This document shows positions 1-11,010 of a stretch of DNA of 64,000 nt, piece after piece. The stretch is from Halobacillus yeomjeoni (lineage in GTDB: Bacteria; Bacillota; Bacilli; Bacillales; Halobacillaceae), in the NCBI RefSeq assembly GCF_020171525.1, contig NZ_JAIVAI010000001.1, positions 1,302,001 to 1,366,000 on the forward strand, written 5' to 3'. Position numbers and translations under genes: made by a program. The first letter of the stretch is position 1. Each line of letters begins with the position of its first letter. Under the pieces are notes generated by a model that had not been told where the DNA came from, made no database searches, and worked only from the letters and a program-made list of their open reading frames with translations.

Positions 1-685
1 CTCCAGCTTCGATCGACATATTACAAACTGTCATTCTTTCTTCCATTGAGAGGTTACGAACCGCTTCCCCGGTATATTCAATAACGTGACCGGTGCCGAA
101 CCTGACCCCATACCGGCCGATGACGGCAAGAATCAAGTCCTTCGCTGTCACGCCGGCACCCAGTTTCCCGTCAATGTGAACTTGAAGTGTTTTAGGACGT
201 GCCTGCCAAAGAGATTGTGTAGCAAGGACATGTTCGACTTCACTCGTTCCAATACCGAAAGCAAGAGCACCGAACGCTCCGTGCGTGGACGTATGGCTGT
301 CTCCACAAACAATGGTTTTCCCTGGCTGGGTAAGGCCAAGATCAGGACCGATGACGTGGACAATACCCTGATCCGGATGATCGATATCCGCTAAACGGAC
401 TCCGAATTCTTCACAGTTTCTTTTCAATGTTTCCATCTGCTTTTTGGAAACCAAGTCTTTGATGACGTGGCGATCCTTTGTCGGGACGTTGTGGTCCATC
501 GTCGCAAACGTCCGGTCTGGTCTGCGGACGTTACGCTGTTTCATCCGCAAACCTTCGAACGCCTGAGGAGAAGTCACTTCATGCACCAGATGAAGATCTA
601 TATATAACAAATCAGGCTTTTCCTCTTCTTTATGAATCACATGTTTATTCCAAATTTTATCTACAATCGTTTGTGGCTGACTCAA
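1..685 (-). CDS. leuC: 3-isopropylmalate dehydratase large subunit, partial
   Basis: Isomerises 2-isopropylmalate to 3-isopropylmalate in leucine synthesis as the [4Fe-4S] large subunit with LeuD. About 228 N-terminal codons are present; the C-terminus, including most cluster cysteines, lies beyond the left edge. Reads in one frame as a typical LeuC start ([12 protein letters not shown], then [15 protein letters not shown], then TMDHNVPT and [13 protein letters not shown]). The start is a TTG at 683-685, preceded by GGGGAGGAG; no ATG fits the family N-terminus. It lies 25 bp after leuB and is the last gene of the ilv-leu operon seen here. leuD is expected next, outside the window. Confidence 0.95.
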   Translation of the reverse strand, partial: MSQPQTIVDKIWNKHVIHKEEEKPDLLYIDLHLVHEVTSPQAFEGLRMKQRNVRRPDRTFATMDHNVPTKDRHVIKDLVSKKQMETLKRNCEEFGVRLADIDHPDQGIVHVIGPDLGLTQPGKTIVCGDSHTSTHGAFGALAFGIGTSEVEHVLATQSLWQARPKTLQVHIDGKLGAGVTAKDLILAVIGRYGVRFGTGHVIEYTGEAVRNLSMEERMTVCNMSIEAG

Positions 686-710
686 TGGCTCCTCCCCCTT
701 CTTTCATACC

Positions 711-1817
711 TTACACATAGCAACGCATGATGTTTTCAGTCGTGTCACTTGTACTCAACTGTTCGACTACTTTTTTCGCAAGGACGCTTCCGCTCACCTT
801 TACTCCATTACTTATAGATAGATCTGATGTATGGAACCTTTCAGCCAAAACATCGGCCACAGCTTTTTCCACTTGTTCTGCTTCCTCTTCCATTTGGAAG
901 GAATGTTTCAGCATCATGGCTACTGAAAGGATGGCGGCAAGAGGATTCGCTTTGTCCTGCCCTGCAATATCAGGTGCAGAACCATGGACCGGTTCATAGA
1001 GTCCTACGCCGTCCGTGCGGATACTGGCAGATGGCAGCATCCCGAGCGAACCTGTAAGGACAGATGCTTCGTCACTCAAAATATCACCGAACATGTTCTC
1101 CGTTACAATGACATCAAAAGCTGTCGGATTCGTAACCAGCTTCATGGCCGCTGCATCGACGAGCATGTGTTCCACAGTAACTTCAGGATAATCATGTTTT
1201 TTCTCTTCAACGATTTCACGCCACATACGGCTTGATTCAAGGACATTGGCTTTATCGACAGAAGTTAGATGCTTTCGTCTGACTCTTGCACTTTCAAACG
1301 CTTTTTCTACGATTCTTTCGATTTCATGTTTTTGATAAGCAAGGGTGTCCACCACTTGTGTGCCATTGTTCTTCCTTTCGCTCGGTTCCCCGAAGTAGAG
1401 ACCACCTGTCAATTCGCGGACGATAAGAAGATCGCTCCCTGCCACGACTTCCGGCTTTAATGGAGAAGCGTGCAGAAGCTGTTGGAATGCTTTGACCGGA
1501 CGCAGGTTTGCAAACAATTCCATCTGCTTCCGAATTCCAAGCAATCCTTTTTCAGGCCTCATATGACCCGGGAGATGATCCCATTTCGGGCCGCCTACGG
1601 CTCCGAGGAAAATCGCATCCGCCTTTTTACAAGCTTCAATAGTATCTTCTGGAAGAGGAGTGCCTTGAGAATCGATGGCACTTCCTCCGATTTCCTGGCT
1701 TTCAAAAGTAAACGTATGCTGATAACGTTCTGCTACAGCCTCTAACATTTTCTTGGCAGCTTGTGTCACTTCAGGTCCAATTCCATCCCCCGGCAAAAGA
1801 ACGATATGCTTTTTCAT
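711..1817 (-). CDS. leuB: 3-isopropylmalate dehydrogenase
   Basis: NAD-dependent oxidative decarboxylation of 3-isopropylmalate in leucine synthesis; 368 residues, the usual length. The N-terminus HIVLLPGDGIGPEV, the substrate region RELTGGLYFG and the C-terminal nucleotide-binding stretch around PVHGSAPDIAGQ are family hallmarks. The open frame extends 25 codons further upstream, but the ATG at 1815-1817 follows AAGGGGGAG at good spacing and matches the family start. It is 16 bp downstream of leuA and 25 bp upstream of leuC in the same operon. Confidence 0.97.
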   Translation of the reverse strand: MKKHIVLLPGDGIGPEVTQAAKKMLEAVAERYQHTFTFESQEIGGSAIDSQGTPLPEDTIEACKKADAIFLGAVGGPKWDHLPGHMRPEKGLLGIRKQMELFANLRPVKAFQQLLHASPLKPEVVAGSDLLIVRELTGGLYFGEPSERKNNGTQVVDTLAYQKHEIERIVEKAFESARVRRKHLTSVDKANVLESSRMWREIVEEKKHDYPEVTVEHMLVDAAAMKLVTNPTAFDVIVTENMFGDILSDEASVLTGSLGMLPSASIRTDGVGLYEPVHGSAPDIAGQDKANPLAAILSVAMMLKHSFQMEEEAEQVEKAVADVLAERFHTSDLSISNGVKVSGSVLAKKVVEQLSTSDTTENIMRCYV

Positions 1818-1833
1818 TGGATCTCCCCCTTTT

Positions 1834-4408
<2,575 letters not shown>

Positions 4409-4414
4409 CTAACG

Positions 4415-4936
4415 TTATTTAAGTAGAGAATATGATTTCATTTCTGCCACCTGCGGCTGATGACCACGAGTGAAGGCCGTCAAGCCGGTCCGTGCCAGTT
4501 CCTTGATTCCATAAGGCCTGAGAAGTTCGATGAGCGCATCGACCTTGTCAGATTTACCTGTAACTTGTACGGTGATGCTGTCTTTGCTTACATCGATGAT
4601 CGATGCCCGGAACGGTTCGATGATCCCTTGAATTTCATTTCGTATTTGCGGGTTGCTGATCACCTTCACCATCGCGAGTTCCCTTGCCACAATTGCTTTA
4701 TCGGTAATATCGGATACCTTCAGGACATCGATTTGTTTATTCAACTGTTTGGTGAGCTGCTCAAGCTTCCTGTCGTCTTCCACTTCAACGACGAAGGTCA
4801 TTTTGGAAACCCCTTCAGTTTCAGTTCTGCCGACAGATATGCTTTCAATGTTGAACTGCCTCTTTGCTAAGAGTCCTGTCACCCGGTTCAATACACCACT
4901 TCGGTTATGGACAATCGCTGTTACAATTCGTTTCAT
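4415..4936 (-). CDS. ilvN: acetolactate synthase regulatory (small) subunit
   Basis: Regulatory subunit of acetohydroxyacid synthase (called ilvH in B. subtilis); confers activation and valine feedback on IlvB. 173 residues: N-terminal ACT domain ([19 protein letters not shown]) followed by the small-subunit C-terminal domain. ATGA overlap with ilvB (4933-4936) shows translational coupling, and GGGGTGAAACC provides the RBS. Confidence 0.96.
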   Translation of the reverse strand: MKRIVTAIVHNRSGVLNRVTGLLAKRQFNIESISVGRTETEGVSKMTFVVEVEDDRKLEQLTKQLNKQIDVLKVSDITDKAIVARELAMVKVISNPQIRNEIQGIIEPFRASIIDVSKDSITVQVTGKSDKVDALIELLRPYGIKELARTGLTAFTRGHQPQVAEMKSYSLLK

Positions 4937-6648
4937 GGTTTCACCCCGATCATTTCGTGAAGCCCTTTTCCTGGGGCGATCATTGGATATACATTTTCTT
5001 TCTGAAGTACACGGCAGTCGATGACAGCCGGCTGGTCATCAGCCAGAACTTCTGGTAGTACGCGCTCCAAAGTTTCCTGAGAATCTATGAAATATCCTGG
5101 AACCTGATAACTTTCTGCCAATTTCACAAAATCGGGCTGTGTATCAATGATGGATTCTGAATAGCGTTCGCTGTAGAATTTCTCCTGCCACTGGCGAACC
5201 ATTCCAAGTGCCTGATTGTTGACGATCAGTATTTTAACGGGCAGTCTCCGTTCCTGAAGTACAGAAAGTTCCTGGAGGGTCATTTGGAAGCCTCCATCCC
5301 CGACTATTGCTACACAAGTAGAATTCATATCAGCAAGCTGGGCTCCGATGGCGGCAGGAAATCCATAGCCCATCGTGCCGAGGCCTCCTGAGGTTACCCA
5401 TCGGTTCGGGCGGTTGAAATGGTAGTATTGGGCCGCCCACATTTGATGCTGCCCTACATCGGTCGTGACGATCGCTTCCCCTTTTGTATATTCATAGACT
5501 TTCTGCATCAGCCACTGAGGTACGATGTCTTTTTCCGGCTGCTCATGCCAGAGCGGATATTCTTTCTTGTTGTTTTGAAGACGCTCCATCCACTCGTGAT
5601 AGTCCCCCGCTTCCACATTTTGTTCATTCAGTTTTTGAAGAGCGGCCTTTGCATCGGAAACAATAGGAATAGCTGTCGGGACGTTTTTCCCGATTTCTGC
5701 AGGGTCTACATCAATGTGAGCCACTTTCGCAGATGGCGCAAAATGTTTGAGATTTCCCGTCAGCCGATCATCGAATCGGGACCCGATATTGATTAATAAA
5801 TCACATTCATACAACGCCATGTTTGCGGAATATGTTCCATGCATCCCTGCCATCCCTAAGGAAAGTGGATCGTCTCCCGGGTAGGCACCCAAACCAAGAA
5901 GAGTTGTAGTAACAGGTAGTTTGTATTGATGAACGAATGTCTTCAAGTCTTCCGATGCGCCTGCATGAATGACACCAGACCCTGCCAGAACCACAGGCTT
6001 TTCAGCTTCTTTCAAAGCCTCATGAAGCTTACCGATCTGCAGAGGGTTCGGCTTTAACGTCGGCTGATAGCCAGGCAGATCGAACGAATCATCGATATCC
6101 TTTTGATAGACAGATGATGAAATATCTTTTGGTATATCGACTACGACAGGTCCAGGACGCCCGGTTGTGGCAATATGAAACGCTTCTTTCACGATTCTCG
6201 GAAGTTCCTCGATTTCCTGGACTTGATAGTTATGTTTGGTAATCGGCGTCGTGATTCCCATGACGTCCGATTCTTGGAAAGCGTCTGTGCCAATGACTCC
6301 TTTAGCTACCTGCCCCGTAAATACGACAATTGGAATCGAATCCATCATAGCGTCAGCAATTCCAGTAACTAAGTTCGTGGCTCCAGGTCCTGAGGTTCCG
6401 ATAACAACTCCCGCTTTTCCAGAAACTCTTGCATACCCTTCGGCTGCGTGAATAGCGCCTTGCTCATGTCGTGGAAGGACGTGGTCAAAACTTCCCTTCG
6501 CTCGATAGATGGCATCGTAAATTGGAAGAACAGCTCCACCCGGGTAACCGAATAACGTGTCTACACCTTGGTTAATTAATGCTTCCACCAACAGATCCGC
6601 TCCCGTTTTTGTGGCCGCTTGTTCTTTCAAACTTGCCTGTGCCTTCAT
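4933..6648 (-). CDS. ilvB: acetolactate synthase catalytic (large) subunit
   Basis: ThDP-dependent condensation of pyruvate with pyruvate or 2-oxobutyrate, first common step of valine, leucine and isoleucine synthesis. 571 residues in three domains. The catalytic Glu lies in the [20 protein letters not shown] region (about residues 57-76), FAD-type middle domain after residue 190, and the ThDP/Mg motif [15 protein letters not shown] near residue 450. RBS AGGAGGGA. First gene after the T-box leader, so its transcription depends on tRNA charging. Confidence 0.97.
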   Translation of the reverse strand: MKAQASLKEQAATKTGADLLVEALINQGVDTLFGYPGGAVLPIYDAIYRAKGSFDHVLPRHEQGAIHAAEGYARVSGKAGVVIGTSGPGATNLVTGIADAMMDSIPIVVFTGQVAKGVIGTDAFQESDVMGITTPITKHNYQVQEIEELPRIVKEAFHIATTGRPGPVVVDIPKDISSSVYQKDIDDSFDLPGYQPTLKPNPLQIGKLHEALKEAEKPVVLAGSGVIHAGASEDLKTFVHQYKLPVTTTLLGLGAYPGDDPLSLGMAGMHGTYSANMALYECDLLINIGSRFDDRLTGNLKHFAPSAKVAHIDVDPAEIGKNVPTAIPIVSDAKAALQKLNEQNVEAGDYHEWMERLQNNKKEYPLWHEQPEKDIVPQWLMQKVYEYTKGEAIVTTDVGQHQMWAAQYYHFNRPNRWVTSGGLGTMGYGFPAAIGAQLADMNSTCVAIVGDGGFQMTLQELSVLQERRLPVKILIVNNQALGMVRQWQEKFYSERYSESIIDTQPDFVKLAESYQVPGYFIDSQETLERVLPEVLADDQPAVIDCRVLQKENVYPMIAPGKGLHEMIGVKP

Positions 6649-6699
6649 TTTTTAATCCCTCCTGCACGTAATGGTATTGAACTTGTAAGTCCATTGTTG

Positions 6700-7000
6700 A
6701 ATAAAAAAAGACCTCTTCCTCCCTCTACTTCCTCACACACTTCGGTATAAGAAAAGAGAGGGGTGAAAAGGTCTAGATCTTCACGGTACCACCCTCATTC
6801 ATGGAGCCTGCAGCTCCACCTCATGGAATTCAATTGAATTCCTTTTGATAACAGGTGCGGCGAAACACCCGGTCCTGCCTACTTCGTAAAGGTTCAGCAA
6901 GGACACTCAAGGATGATGTCAGAATAAGATGTATTTCCGGGCTTCCAGCAACCCCGGCTCTCTGGGAATACAAGAACTTATTCCTTTATTCCTTTCATCG
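6700..7000 (-). promoter_or_regulatory. T-box riboswitch leader between ilvE and ilvB
   Basis: On the minus strand this has the T-box layout: a stem I distal hairpin with AGAGAGCCGGGGTTGCTGG, a specifier region, the T-box AGGGTGGTACCGTG (6782-6795) and a terminator. Placing it beside the Trp leader at 52.6 kb, the specifier triplet falls the same distance after the distal hairpin and reads ATC (6915-6917, within GACATCATCC). That would sense tRNA-Ile; B. subtilis ilv-leu uses a Leu specifier. T-box identity is firm. The specifier is my manual alignment, and the next triplet is also ATC. Confidence 0.9.
6703..6775 (-). terminator. T-box-controlled transcription terminator
   Basis: Minus-strand arms AGACCT and AGGTCT enclose a pyrimidine/purine stem (CCCCTCTC against GAGGGAGG) and are followed by seven U residues. 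The 5' side follows directly on the T-box, so the antiterminator competes with it. Ends about 55 bp before ilvB. Confidence 0.85.
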
Positions 7001-7029
7001 TTTTGAATGGATTCAATTTTTTTACTTGT

Positions 7030-7932
7030 TCAACTCACATTAGCTTTGTTTTCAGCATACACTTTGTATCCATCTGTGGTGGTGATCTTTCTGAACTCGC
7101 TTAACAAATGATTGGTGACAACACCTGGAGAACCATCTCCGACTTTTCTTTGGTCGACTTCGACAACGGCAATGACTTCAGCTGCTGTACCTGTCAGGAA
7201 TACTTCATCTGCCACATACACATCATGTCGGGTAAAAGGTTGTTCCTTCACTTCATATCCTTTTTCTTTCGCCAGATCGATGATGGCATTTCTTGTAATT
7301 CCTTCAAGCGCACCAAGGTAGGTTGGCGGTGTGAAGACTGTGCCATTTTTCACAATGAAGATGTTATCTGCTGACCCTTCAGTCACATACCCCTGATCAT
7401 TCAACATGAGGGCTTCATCAACCCCCGCCTGATTGGCCTCCATCTTCACTAAAATGTTATTCAAGTAATTCAATGATTTCACCTGCGGTGGAAGCACATC
7501 CGGTCGGTTTCTGCGGCTTGAAACCGATGCAAGTCTAACGCCGCGCTCATATAATTCTTTTGGAAACAAAGCGAGTGCTTCAGCAATGACAACCACTCTA
7601 GGGTTTGAACAGCTGGCTGGATCCAAACCTAAATTACCAGCACCCCTAGATACGACGACTCGAATATACGCGGTTTCGAGTTGATTCTTGCGGACCGTTT
7701 CCGCGATGATTTGTTCCAGCTCCTCCTTTTCATAAGGGATTTGAAGCATGATCGATTTTGCTGAATCGTATAAGCGATTCAAGTGCTCATCCAGTTTGAA
7801 GATGTTGCCTTCATAGACACGAATGCCTTCGAACACCCCATCTCCATAAAGGAAACCATGATCATAAACTGAAACAACGGCCTCATTTTTGTTCACGTAT
7901 TCGCCGCCTAAATAAATCCATTGGCTGCTCAT
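7030..7932 (-). CDS. ilvE: branched-chain amino acid aminotransferase (class IV)
   Basis: PLP-dependent last step of Val/Leu/Ile synthesis; 300 residues, bacterial class IV length. Fold-type IV features: VYDHGFLYGDGVFEGIRVY near the N-terminus, the PLP lysine in QVKSLNYLNNILVK (about residue 155), and the cofactor loop around TEGSADNIFIV. The ATG at 7930-7932 follows AAAGGAG by eight bases. In B. subtilis ilv-leu begins with ilvB; here an aminotransferase leads, outside T-box control but presumably on the same transcript. Confidence 0.93.
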   Translation of the reverse strand: MSSQWIYLGGEYVNKNEAVVSVYDHGFLYGDGVFEGIRVYEGNIFKLDEHLNRLYDSAKSIMLQIPYEKEELEQIIAETVRKNQLETAYIRVVVSRGAGNLGLDPASCSNPRVVVIAEALALFPKELYERGVRLASVSSRRNRPDVLPPQVKSLNYLNNILVKMEANQAGVDEALMLNDQGYVTEGSADNIFIVKNGTVFTPPTYLGALEGITRNAIIDLAKEKGYEVKEQPFTRHDVYVADEVFLTGTAAEVIAVVEVDQRKVGDGSPGVVTNHLLSEFRKITTTDGYKVYAENKANVS

Positions 7933-7996
7933 TCTCAGCACTCCTTTCTTTTATGGTTTAATGTTTAAAATGGTTAAAGAACATTGGGAATTAGGG

Positions 7997-8037
7997 GACC
8001 CTGGAAAGTAAGTGTGCAATCTTACATTTTCAGGGTC
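7997..8037 (-). other. hairpin in the ilvE 5' leader
   Basis: Arms GACCCTG/CAGGGTC with an inner GTAAG/CTTAC and near-matched A/T stretch form a long hairpin between the promoter and ilvE. No U tract follows on the minus strand (CCCCTAATT comes next), so it is not an intrinsic terminator. It might stabilise the mRNA or be a decayed attenuator; nothing in the sequence decides. Confidence 0.5.
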
Positions 8038-8109
8038 ACAAGGTCCTTCCACATGAAACCAACCACCGCCGGCGATCTATTTCCGTTTGCGTTTAGTTGA
8101 TTGAGGACT

Positions 8110-8138
8110 ACTTTAAACCGATTTTCAGAGAAGGTCAA
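8110..8138 (-). promoter_or_regulatory. sigma-A promoter for ilvE and the ilv-leu operon
   Basis: Minus-strand TTGACC (8133-8138), 17-bp spacer, TAAAGT (8110-8115). Good agreement with the vegetative consensus, about 180 bp before the ilvE start. A second weak CodY-like match (11 of 15) covers 8120-8134. The AT-rich stretch 8210-8460 upstream has no gene that I can see. Confidence 0.7.
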
Positions 8139-8151
8139 CAGGTTTTAAACA

Positions 8152-8166
8152 AATTTTCTGAACACT
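8152..8166. promoter_or_regulatory. CodY-like box upstream of the ilvE promoter
   Basis: AATTTTCTGAACACT agrees with the CodY consensus AATTTTCWGAAAATT at 13 of 15 positions and ends about 14 bp upstream of the -35. CodY represses ilv-leu in B. subtilis when branched-chain amino acids are plentiful, so the context fits. Confidence 0.55.
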
Positions 8167-8185
8167 CCGATTATTGAGAATCCAA

Positions 8186-8199
8186 ATGAAGCGCTTACA
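8186..8199. promoter_or_regulatory. candidate CcpA (cre) box
   Basis: ATGAAGCGCTTACA carries the AAGCGCTTACA core and right half of the palindrome TGTAAGCGCTTACA but departs from it in the first three bases. It is centred roughly 90 bp upstream of the inferred transcription start, close to where CcpA activates ilv-leu in B. subtilis. The position is the main argument; the left half is poor. Confidence 0.4.
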
Positions 8200-8468
8200 T
8201 CCATGACTGTCAAGAGTTTTGAGAGTTTTAACCTCTTTCTTTTTTTCTTTTTTATCTTTTTTTCCTACTTTTTTTAGAAAAAAACTCCTTCGTCACAACG
8301 TTGGAGAGAAACCAGGATCTCTTTTCATATTAAAAATAAAATGAGTTTTCATCACGGATGAAAAATAGGACAAAACCTAAATTTATTTTTTCGACTGGTC
8401 AAACGCCCTCCCGCAAGAACTTGTCTTCACATAATTTGAATGTATAGGAAAAAGAAGGTGGTGAAGAC

Positions 8469-8573
8469 ATGGGCTGTTATGGTGGATACGGCGGATACCG
8501 CGGTAACTCGTTCGTATTGATTGTCGTTTTGTTCATCCTTTTGATTATTGTAGGCGCTTCTTTCTACTACTAA
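8469..8573 (+). CDS. YjcZ-family sporulation micropeptide
   Basis: 34 residues: a Gly/Tyr-rich head (GCYGGYGGYRG), then one hydrophobic helix of about 18 residues (FVLIVVLFILLIIVG) and an aromatic end. This is the layout of YjcZ/YtrI-like sporulation peptides found in many copies in Bacillaceae. RBS AAGAAGGTGGTG precedes the ATG. Stands alone with its own terminator at the edge of the spore-surface island. The precise role is not established; it is probably inserted in a spore membrane. Confidence 0.8.
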   Translation: MGCYGGYGGYRGNSFVLIVVLFILLIIVGASFYY

Positions 8574-8623
8574 AAAACAGACCGTGTGAATCGCCGCTAC
8601 CCGTTCTGAGTGATTCACACAAA

Positions 8624-8662
8624 AAACCAGAGGAGGTCCTTCCCCCTCTGGTTTATTTTTTT
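8624..8662 (+). terminator. terminator after the YjcZ-like gene
   Basis: Stem AAACCAGAGG/CCTCTGGTTT followed by ATTTTTTT. A separate perfect stem GTGTGAATC/GATTCACAC (8584-8619) just upstream lacks a U tract. Confidence 0.8.
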
Positions 8663-8799
8663 ACATCATTTGCTATGATCATAAATACATTCAAAATATG
8701 TCTGATCGTTAGAGAAACTTAAATGAATGTCTTTCATTAAGTGCTGGACTGAGTTTCAAAAAAAGACGGACAAAGGCTGAACGGCTCGTATAACCTATT

Positions 8800-8838
8800 G
8801 ATAAAATAAAATATCCAAGAGGAATAATCCTCTTGGAT
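8800..8838 (-). terminator. terminator after the FbpA-like gene
   Basis: Perfect stem ATCCAAGAGGA/TCCTCTTGGAT with a TATTTTATTTTAT run on the minus-strand side, about 40 bp after the stop of the small gene upstream. Confidence 0.75.
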
Positions 8839-8876
8839 TCAACATGTACTTTATGAGTGCATTATACATTCCTAAA

Positions 8877-9065
8877 TTAAGGATGAATTTCTTCTTTATA
8901 CTGATACTCTACATTAATGAAAATCTGCTCAAGCTCTGTGAGTGTCATGTCGCTTGTCCTTTTTCCGACCCGATCCTGAGTATAACCCATGTCTTTCAGT
9001 TTATTGATCAGATGACTCCTTCGATTCTCTACTCCTCTGGAAAGATAAGTAGGTTCTATAGTCAT
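8877..9065 (-). CDS. FbpA-like small protein (Fur-regulated basic protein family)
   Basis: 62 residues. The central part GVENRRSHLINKLKDMGY followed by DMTLTELEQIF resembles the FbpA family core (a basic RR-x-xLI-x-KL helix, then a LTLSELE helix). In B. subtilis FbpA is one of three Fur-controlled small proteins linked to the iron-sparing response. GGAGGTGAT precedes the ATG. I see no Fur box in the short upstream region, so iron control is not shown here. Confidence 0.6.
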   Translation of the reverse strand: MTIEPTYLSRGVENRRSHLINKLKDMGYTQDRVGKRTSDMTLTELEQIFINVEYQYKEEIHP

Positions 9066-9281
9066 AGAATCACCTCCATTATCAGATCAGTTTGTCCACT
9101 CTACTTATTACTAACCATACCCTTATGTTGCGAATGTTAACCTGTAATATAAAAAATCGCTTCAGGACACTTGAAGCAGTTTTAAACCAGTCCCCAAAAA
9201 AAGATAGAAACTAATACCAATTTGTTTGTATCAGTTTCTATCTTAACTCTCCAATATATGGGAATTTCTTCAGGTTTCATT

Positions 9282-9635
9282 TTAGTAGTAGTATTCTTTC
9301 TTGATCGCCTTCAACTTATAATCCAAACAGTATTTCCCGACACATGGCTTCAAATTGGAACAGTGCGGACAGGAAAGCTGGATTTTGACGAAGTCATCCA
9401 CTACGAGTGTACGAGTGCTTCCTTCGTTGACAGTAAAGACCAGCTGACAACTTTTACTGTCTTCTATTACTATTTGCAAGTGGTCTGAGCACCCCGTATC
9501 AAAAAAGATCGTGATGGAGCCCGTCGCTTTCTTCTTATTTCCTACAATATTGAAGATATCAATCAATCCAGAATTACAAGGAAGACGGAAGTTTCCACAA
9601 ATATCACTGGAACCATTCGCACTACAACTACTCAT
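9282..9635 (-). CDS. DUF3992/Ena-like spore appendage subunit (short N-terminus)
   Basis: 117 residues, no signal peptide. Shares a pattern with the divergent neighbour at 9819: DICGNF-x3-C, a predicted beta stretch GSITIFFDTGCSD, then STRTLVVDDFVKIQL and a closing GKYCLDYKL. From memory this order (Cys after about 12-24 residues, beta-rich core, FxxV-F-x-V/I strand, final F/Y-C-x3-Y) matches the endospore-appendage proteins Ena1A/B of B. cereus. Its head has one Cys (C4) rather than a Cys pair, so it may cap or branch the fibre. The ATG at 9633-9635 follows AAGGATGTG; an upstream in-frame ATG has no RBS. Confidence 0.65.
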   Translation of the reverse strand: MSSCSANGSSDICGNFRLPCNSGLIDIFNIVGNKKKATGSITIFFDTGCSDHLQIVIEDSKSCQLVFTVNEGSTRTLVVDDFVKIQLSCPHCSNLKPCVGKYCLDYKLKAIKKEYYY

Positions 9636-9818
9636 AACGCTCACATCCTTATACATAGTACATGTATTATTAGATGCTAAAAACCTTAGTATTGATACAA
9701 GGCTGGTTCATCAATTATCCATTTTCTATTAATTTTAACCATAACTAGTCATTGGTTTAGTCAATGCTTCTCCTTCTGCATTTACTATTATTAACCTAAC
9801 TACAAGGAGGAAAAAAAT

Positions 9819-10250
9819 ATGGGAAATTGTTGTTGTTGTCCAGATAGAGGCGGCGCGGGAGATTTTCTGACAGATGAGATATGTGGTAATTTTACGATTG
9901 CATGTGGTAATGAAGTGGGAGAGGTAGTATGGACTTCCAATCCTACAGATGCAATGGGAGCACCAATCGGTCCGGCCCAACCTGTAATTGGGACAGTTAG
10001 TGTCTATTTTGATCGCGGGTGTGGAGATACCGTAACTGTACAAATAATTGATGACTCTGGTGATACCGATGTTGTTGTTTCTACTTTCAAAGTTCCTGAT
10101 GCACCACAGAGCTCTACTGGAAATACACGTGCGCAAACTATTACTAAACCATTCACTAAAGTAGTAATTTTTTGTGATGATGATTTAGTTGAACCGAACG
10201 AATTTTGCACAGGAAAATTCTGTATTACTGCTCATTACAACGTAAGATAA
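9819..10250 (+). CDS. DUF3992/Ena-like spore appendage subunit
   Basis: 143 residues, no signal peptide. A flexible head with four consecutive Cys (C4-C7) and Gly-rich linker is followed by DEICGNF (C22), a beta-rich core (VIGTVSVYFDRGCGD), TRAQTITKPFTKVVIF and a C-terminal FCTGKFCITAHY (C130, C135). In Ena1B the head cysteines cross-link to cysteines placed like C22 and C135 in neighbouring subunits to staple a helical fibre; the same positions occur here. RBS AAGGAGGAAA. Divergent from the shorter homologue, sharing a 183-bp intergenic region. Family call is by pattern, not by search. Confidence 0.7.
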   Translation: MGNCCCCPDRGGAGDFLTDEICGNFTIACGNEVGEVVWTSNPTDAMGAPIGPAQPVIGTVSVYFDRGCGDTVTVQIIDDSGDTDVVVSTFKVPDAPQSSTGNTRAQTITKPFTKVVIFCDDDLVEPNEFCTGKFCITAHYNVR

Positions 10251-10256
10251 TAAATT

Positions 10257-10292
10257 AAAAGAAAGGCACGTTTTCACGTGCCTTTCTTTTAT
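10257..10292 (+). terminator. terminator after the Ena-like gene
   Basis: Perfect 14-bp stem AAAAGAAAGGCACG/CGTGCCTTTCTTTT with a six-base loop, immediately after the stop codon. Confidence 0.85.
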
Positions 10293-10391
10293 ATAAACCA
10301 ATAAATATTCATGATTGGTAGTTATATGCCGGCACTTCATACATAGAAGTTTCTTATAATATAGAAATGAAAAATAAGGGGGGGATAAAAA

Positions 10392-10958
10392 ATGAGTTGT
10401 AACGGATGTGGTTGTTGTGGTTTTTGTTGTCCAGACGAGGAACCTCAGCAACAGGGGTTTTGTCCATGTTGTACGCGTACGTTAGTTGATATACTCCAAG
10501 CCATTATAGATCAATCTCCAGGTGAAGCAATCCGCATAGACCTTCCTGGCCCAGCTAATTTTATAGGTGATGCCGTTCCTATCCAAATCAGAAGCGGCTT
10601 CACACTCCAAATTGCTGTCGGACAAAATGAAAACCAAAGTATTGTTAACATCTGTGATATCGTGGCTTTAACTGGAGACCCGGTTGACGATGTTGACTTA
10701 TCCTCAATCCCTGGACAAGAAAATTGTGAATGCTGTGAAGAAGCATTGACAGAAGTCATGGAAGAGATAGCTTCTGATCCTACGAGATCTTTCAATATGA
10801 ATACTCAAGGGCAAAATGCTATGATGTTTAGTAGTGGAAAAAACCCTACTGAAGTTTTTGACGGCGTCGTTCGGTATACAAGCGGAAATATGGGTCAAAA
10901 AGCTATCGTTTCCCTCTGCCAAGTATCTAGTATCGATTTAATTAAACCTCAACTTTAA
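10392..10958 (+). CDS. Cys-rich protein with an 88-residue internal duplication
   Basis: 188 residues, no signal peptide, no family I can name. The head is very Cys-rich (C3, C6, C8, C9, C12, C13). Two units follow in the same register: CPCC at 24-27 and CECC at 112-115, each followed by an amphipathic helix (TLVDILQAIID; ALTEVMEEIAS), then a beta-rich part ending QSIVNIC (C88) or KAIVSLC (C176). All paired cysteines are exactly 88 residues apart. It lies directly after the Ena-like gene, same strand, with its own terminator, so a connecting or anchoring part of the appendage is plausible but unproven. RBS AAGGGGGGGA. Confidence 0.7.
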   Translation: MSCNGCGCCGFCCPDEEPQQQGFCPCCTRTLVDILQAIIDQSPGEAIRIDLPGPANFIGDAVPIQIRSGFTLQIAVGQNENQSIVNICDIVALTGDPVDDVDLSSIPGQENCECCEEALTEVMEEIASDPTRSFNMNTQGQNAMMFSSGKNPTEVFDGVVRYTSGNMGQKAIVSLCQVSSIDLIKPQL

Positions 10959-10974
10959 TAATACCCCTTTTATA

Positions 10975-11010
10975 CCTTTTTGACAGTTGAACTGCAAAAA
11001 GGTTTTATTA
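10975..11010 (+). terminator. terminator after the duplicated Cys-rich gene
   Basis: Stem CCTTTTTG/CAAAAAGG with a 12-base loop and a TTTTATTATTTTC tail, 16 bp after the stop. Confidence 0.75.

Noticed and set aside
9740-9748. CATAACTAG as sigma-K -10 for the Ena-like gene
   Set aside because: Mismatches in the final TA of CATAnnnTA and no suitable AC element at the right distance; I could not find a convincing promoter in 9636-9818.
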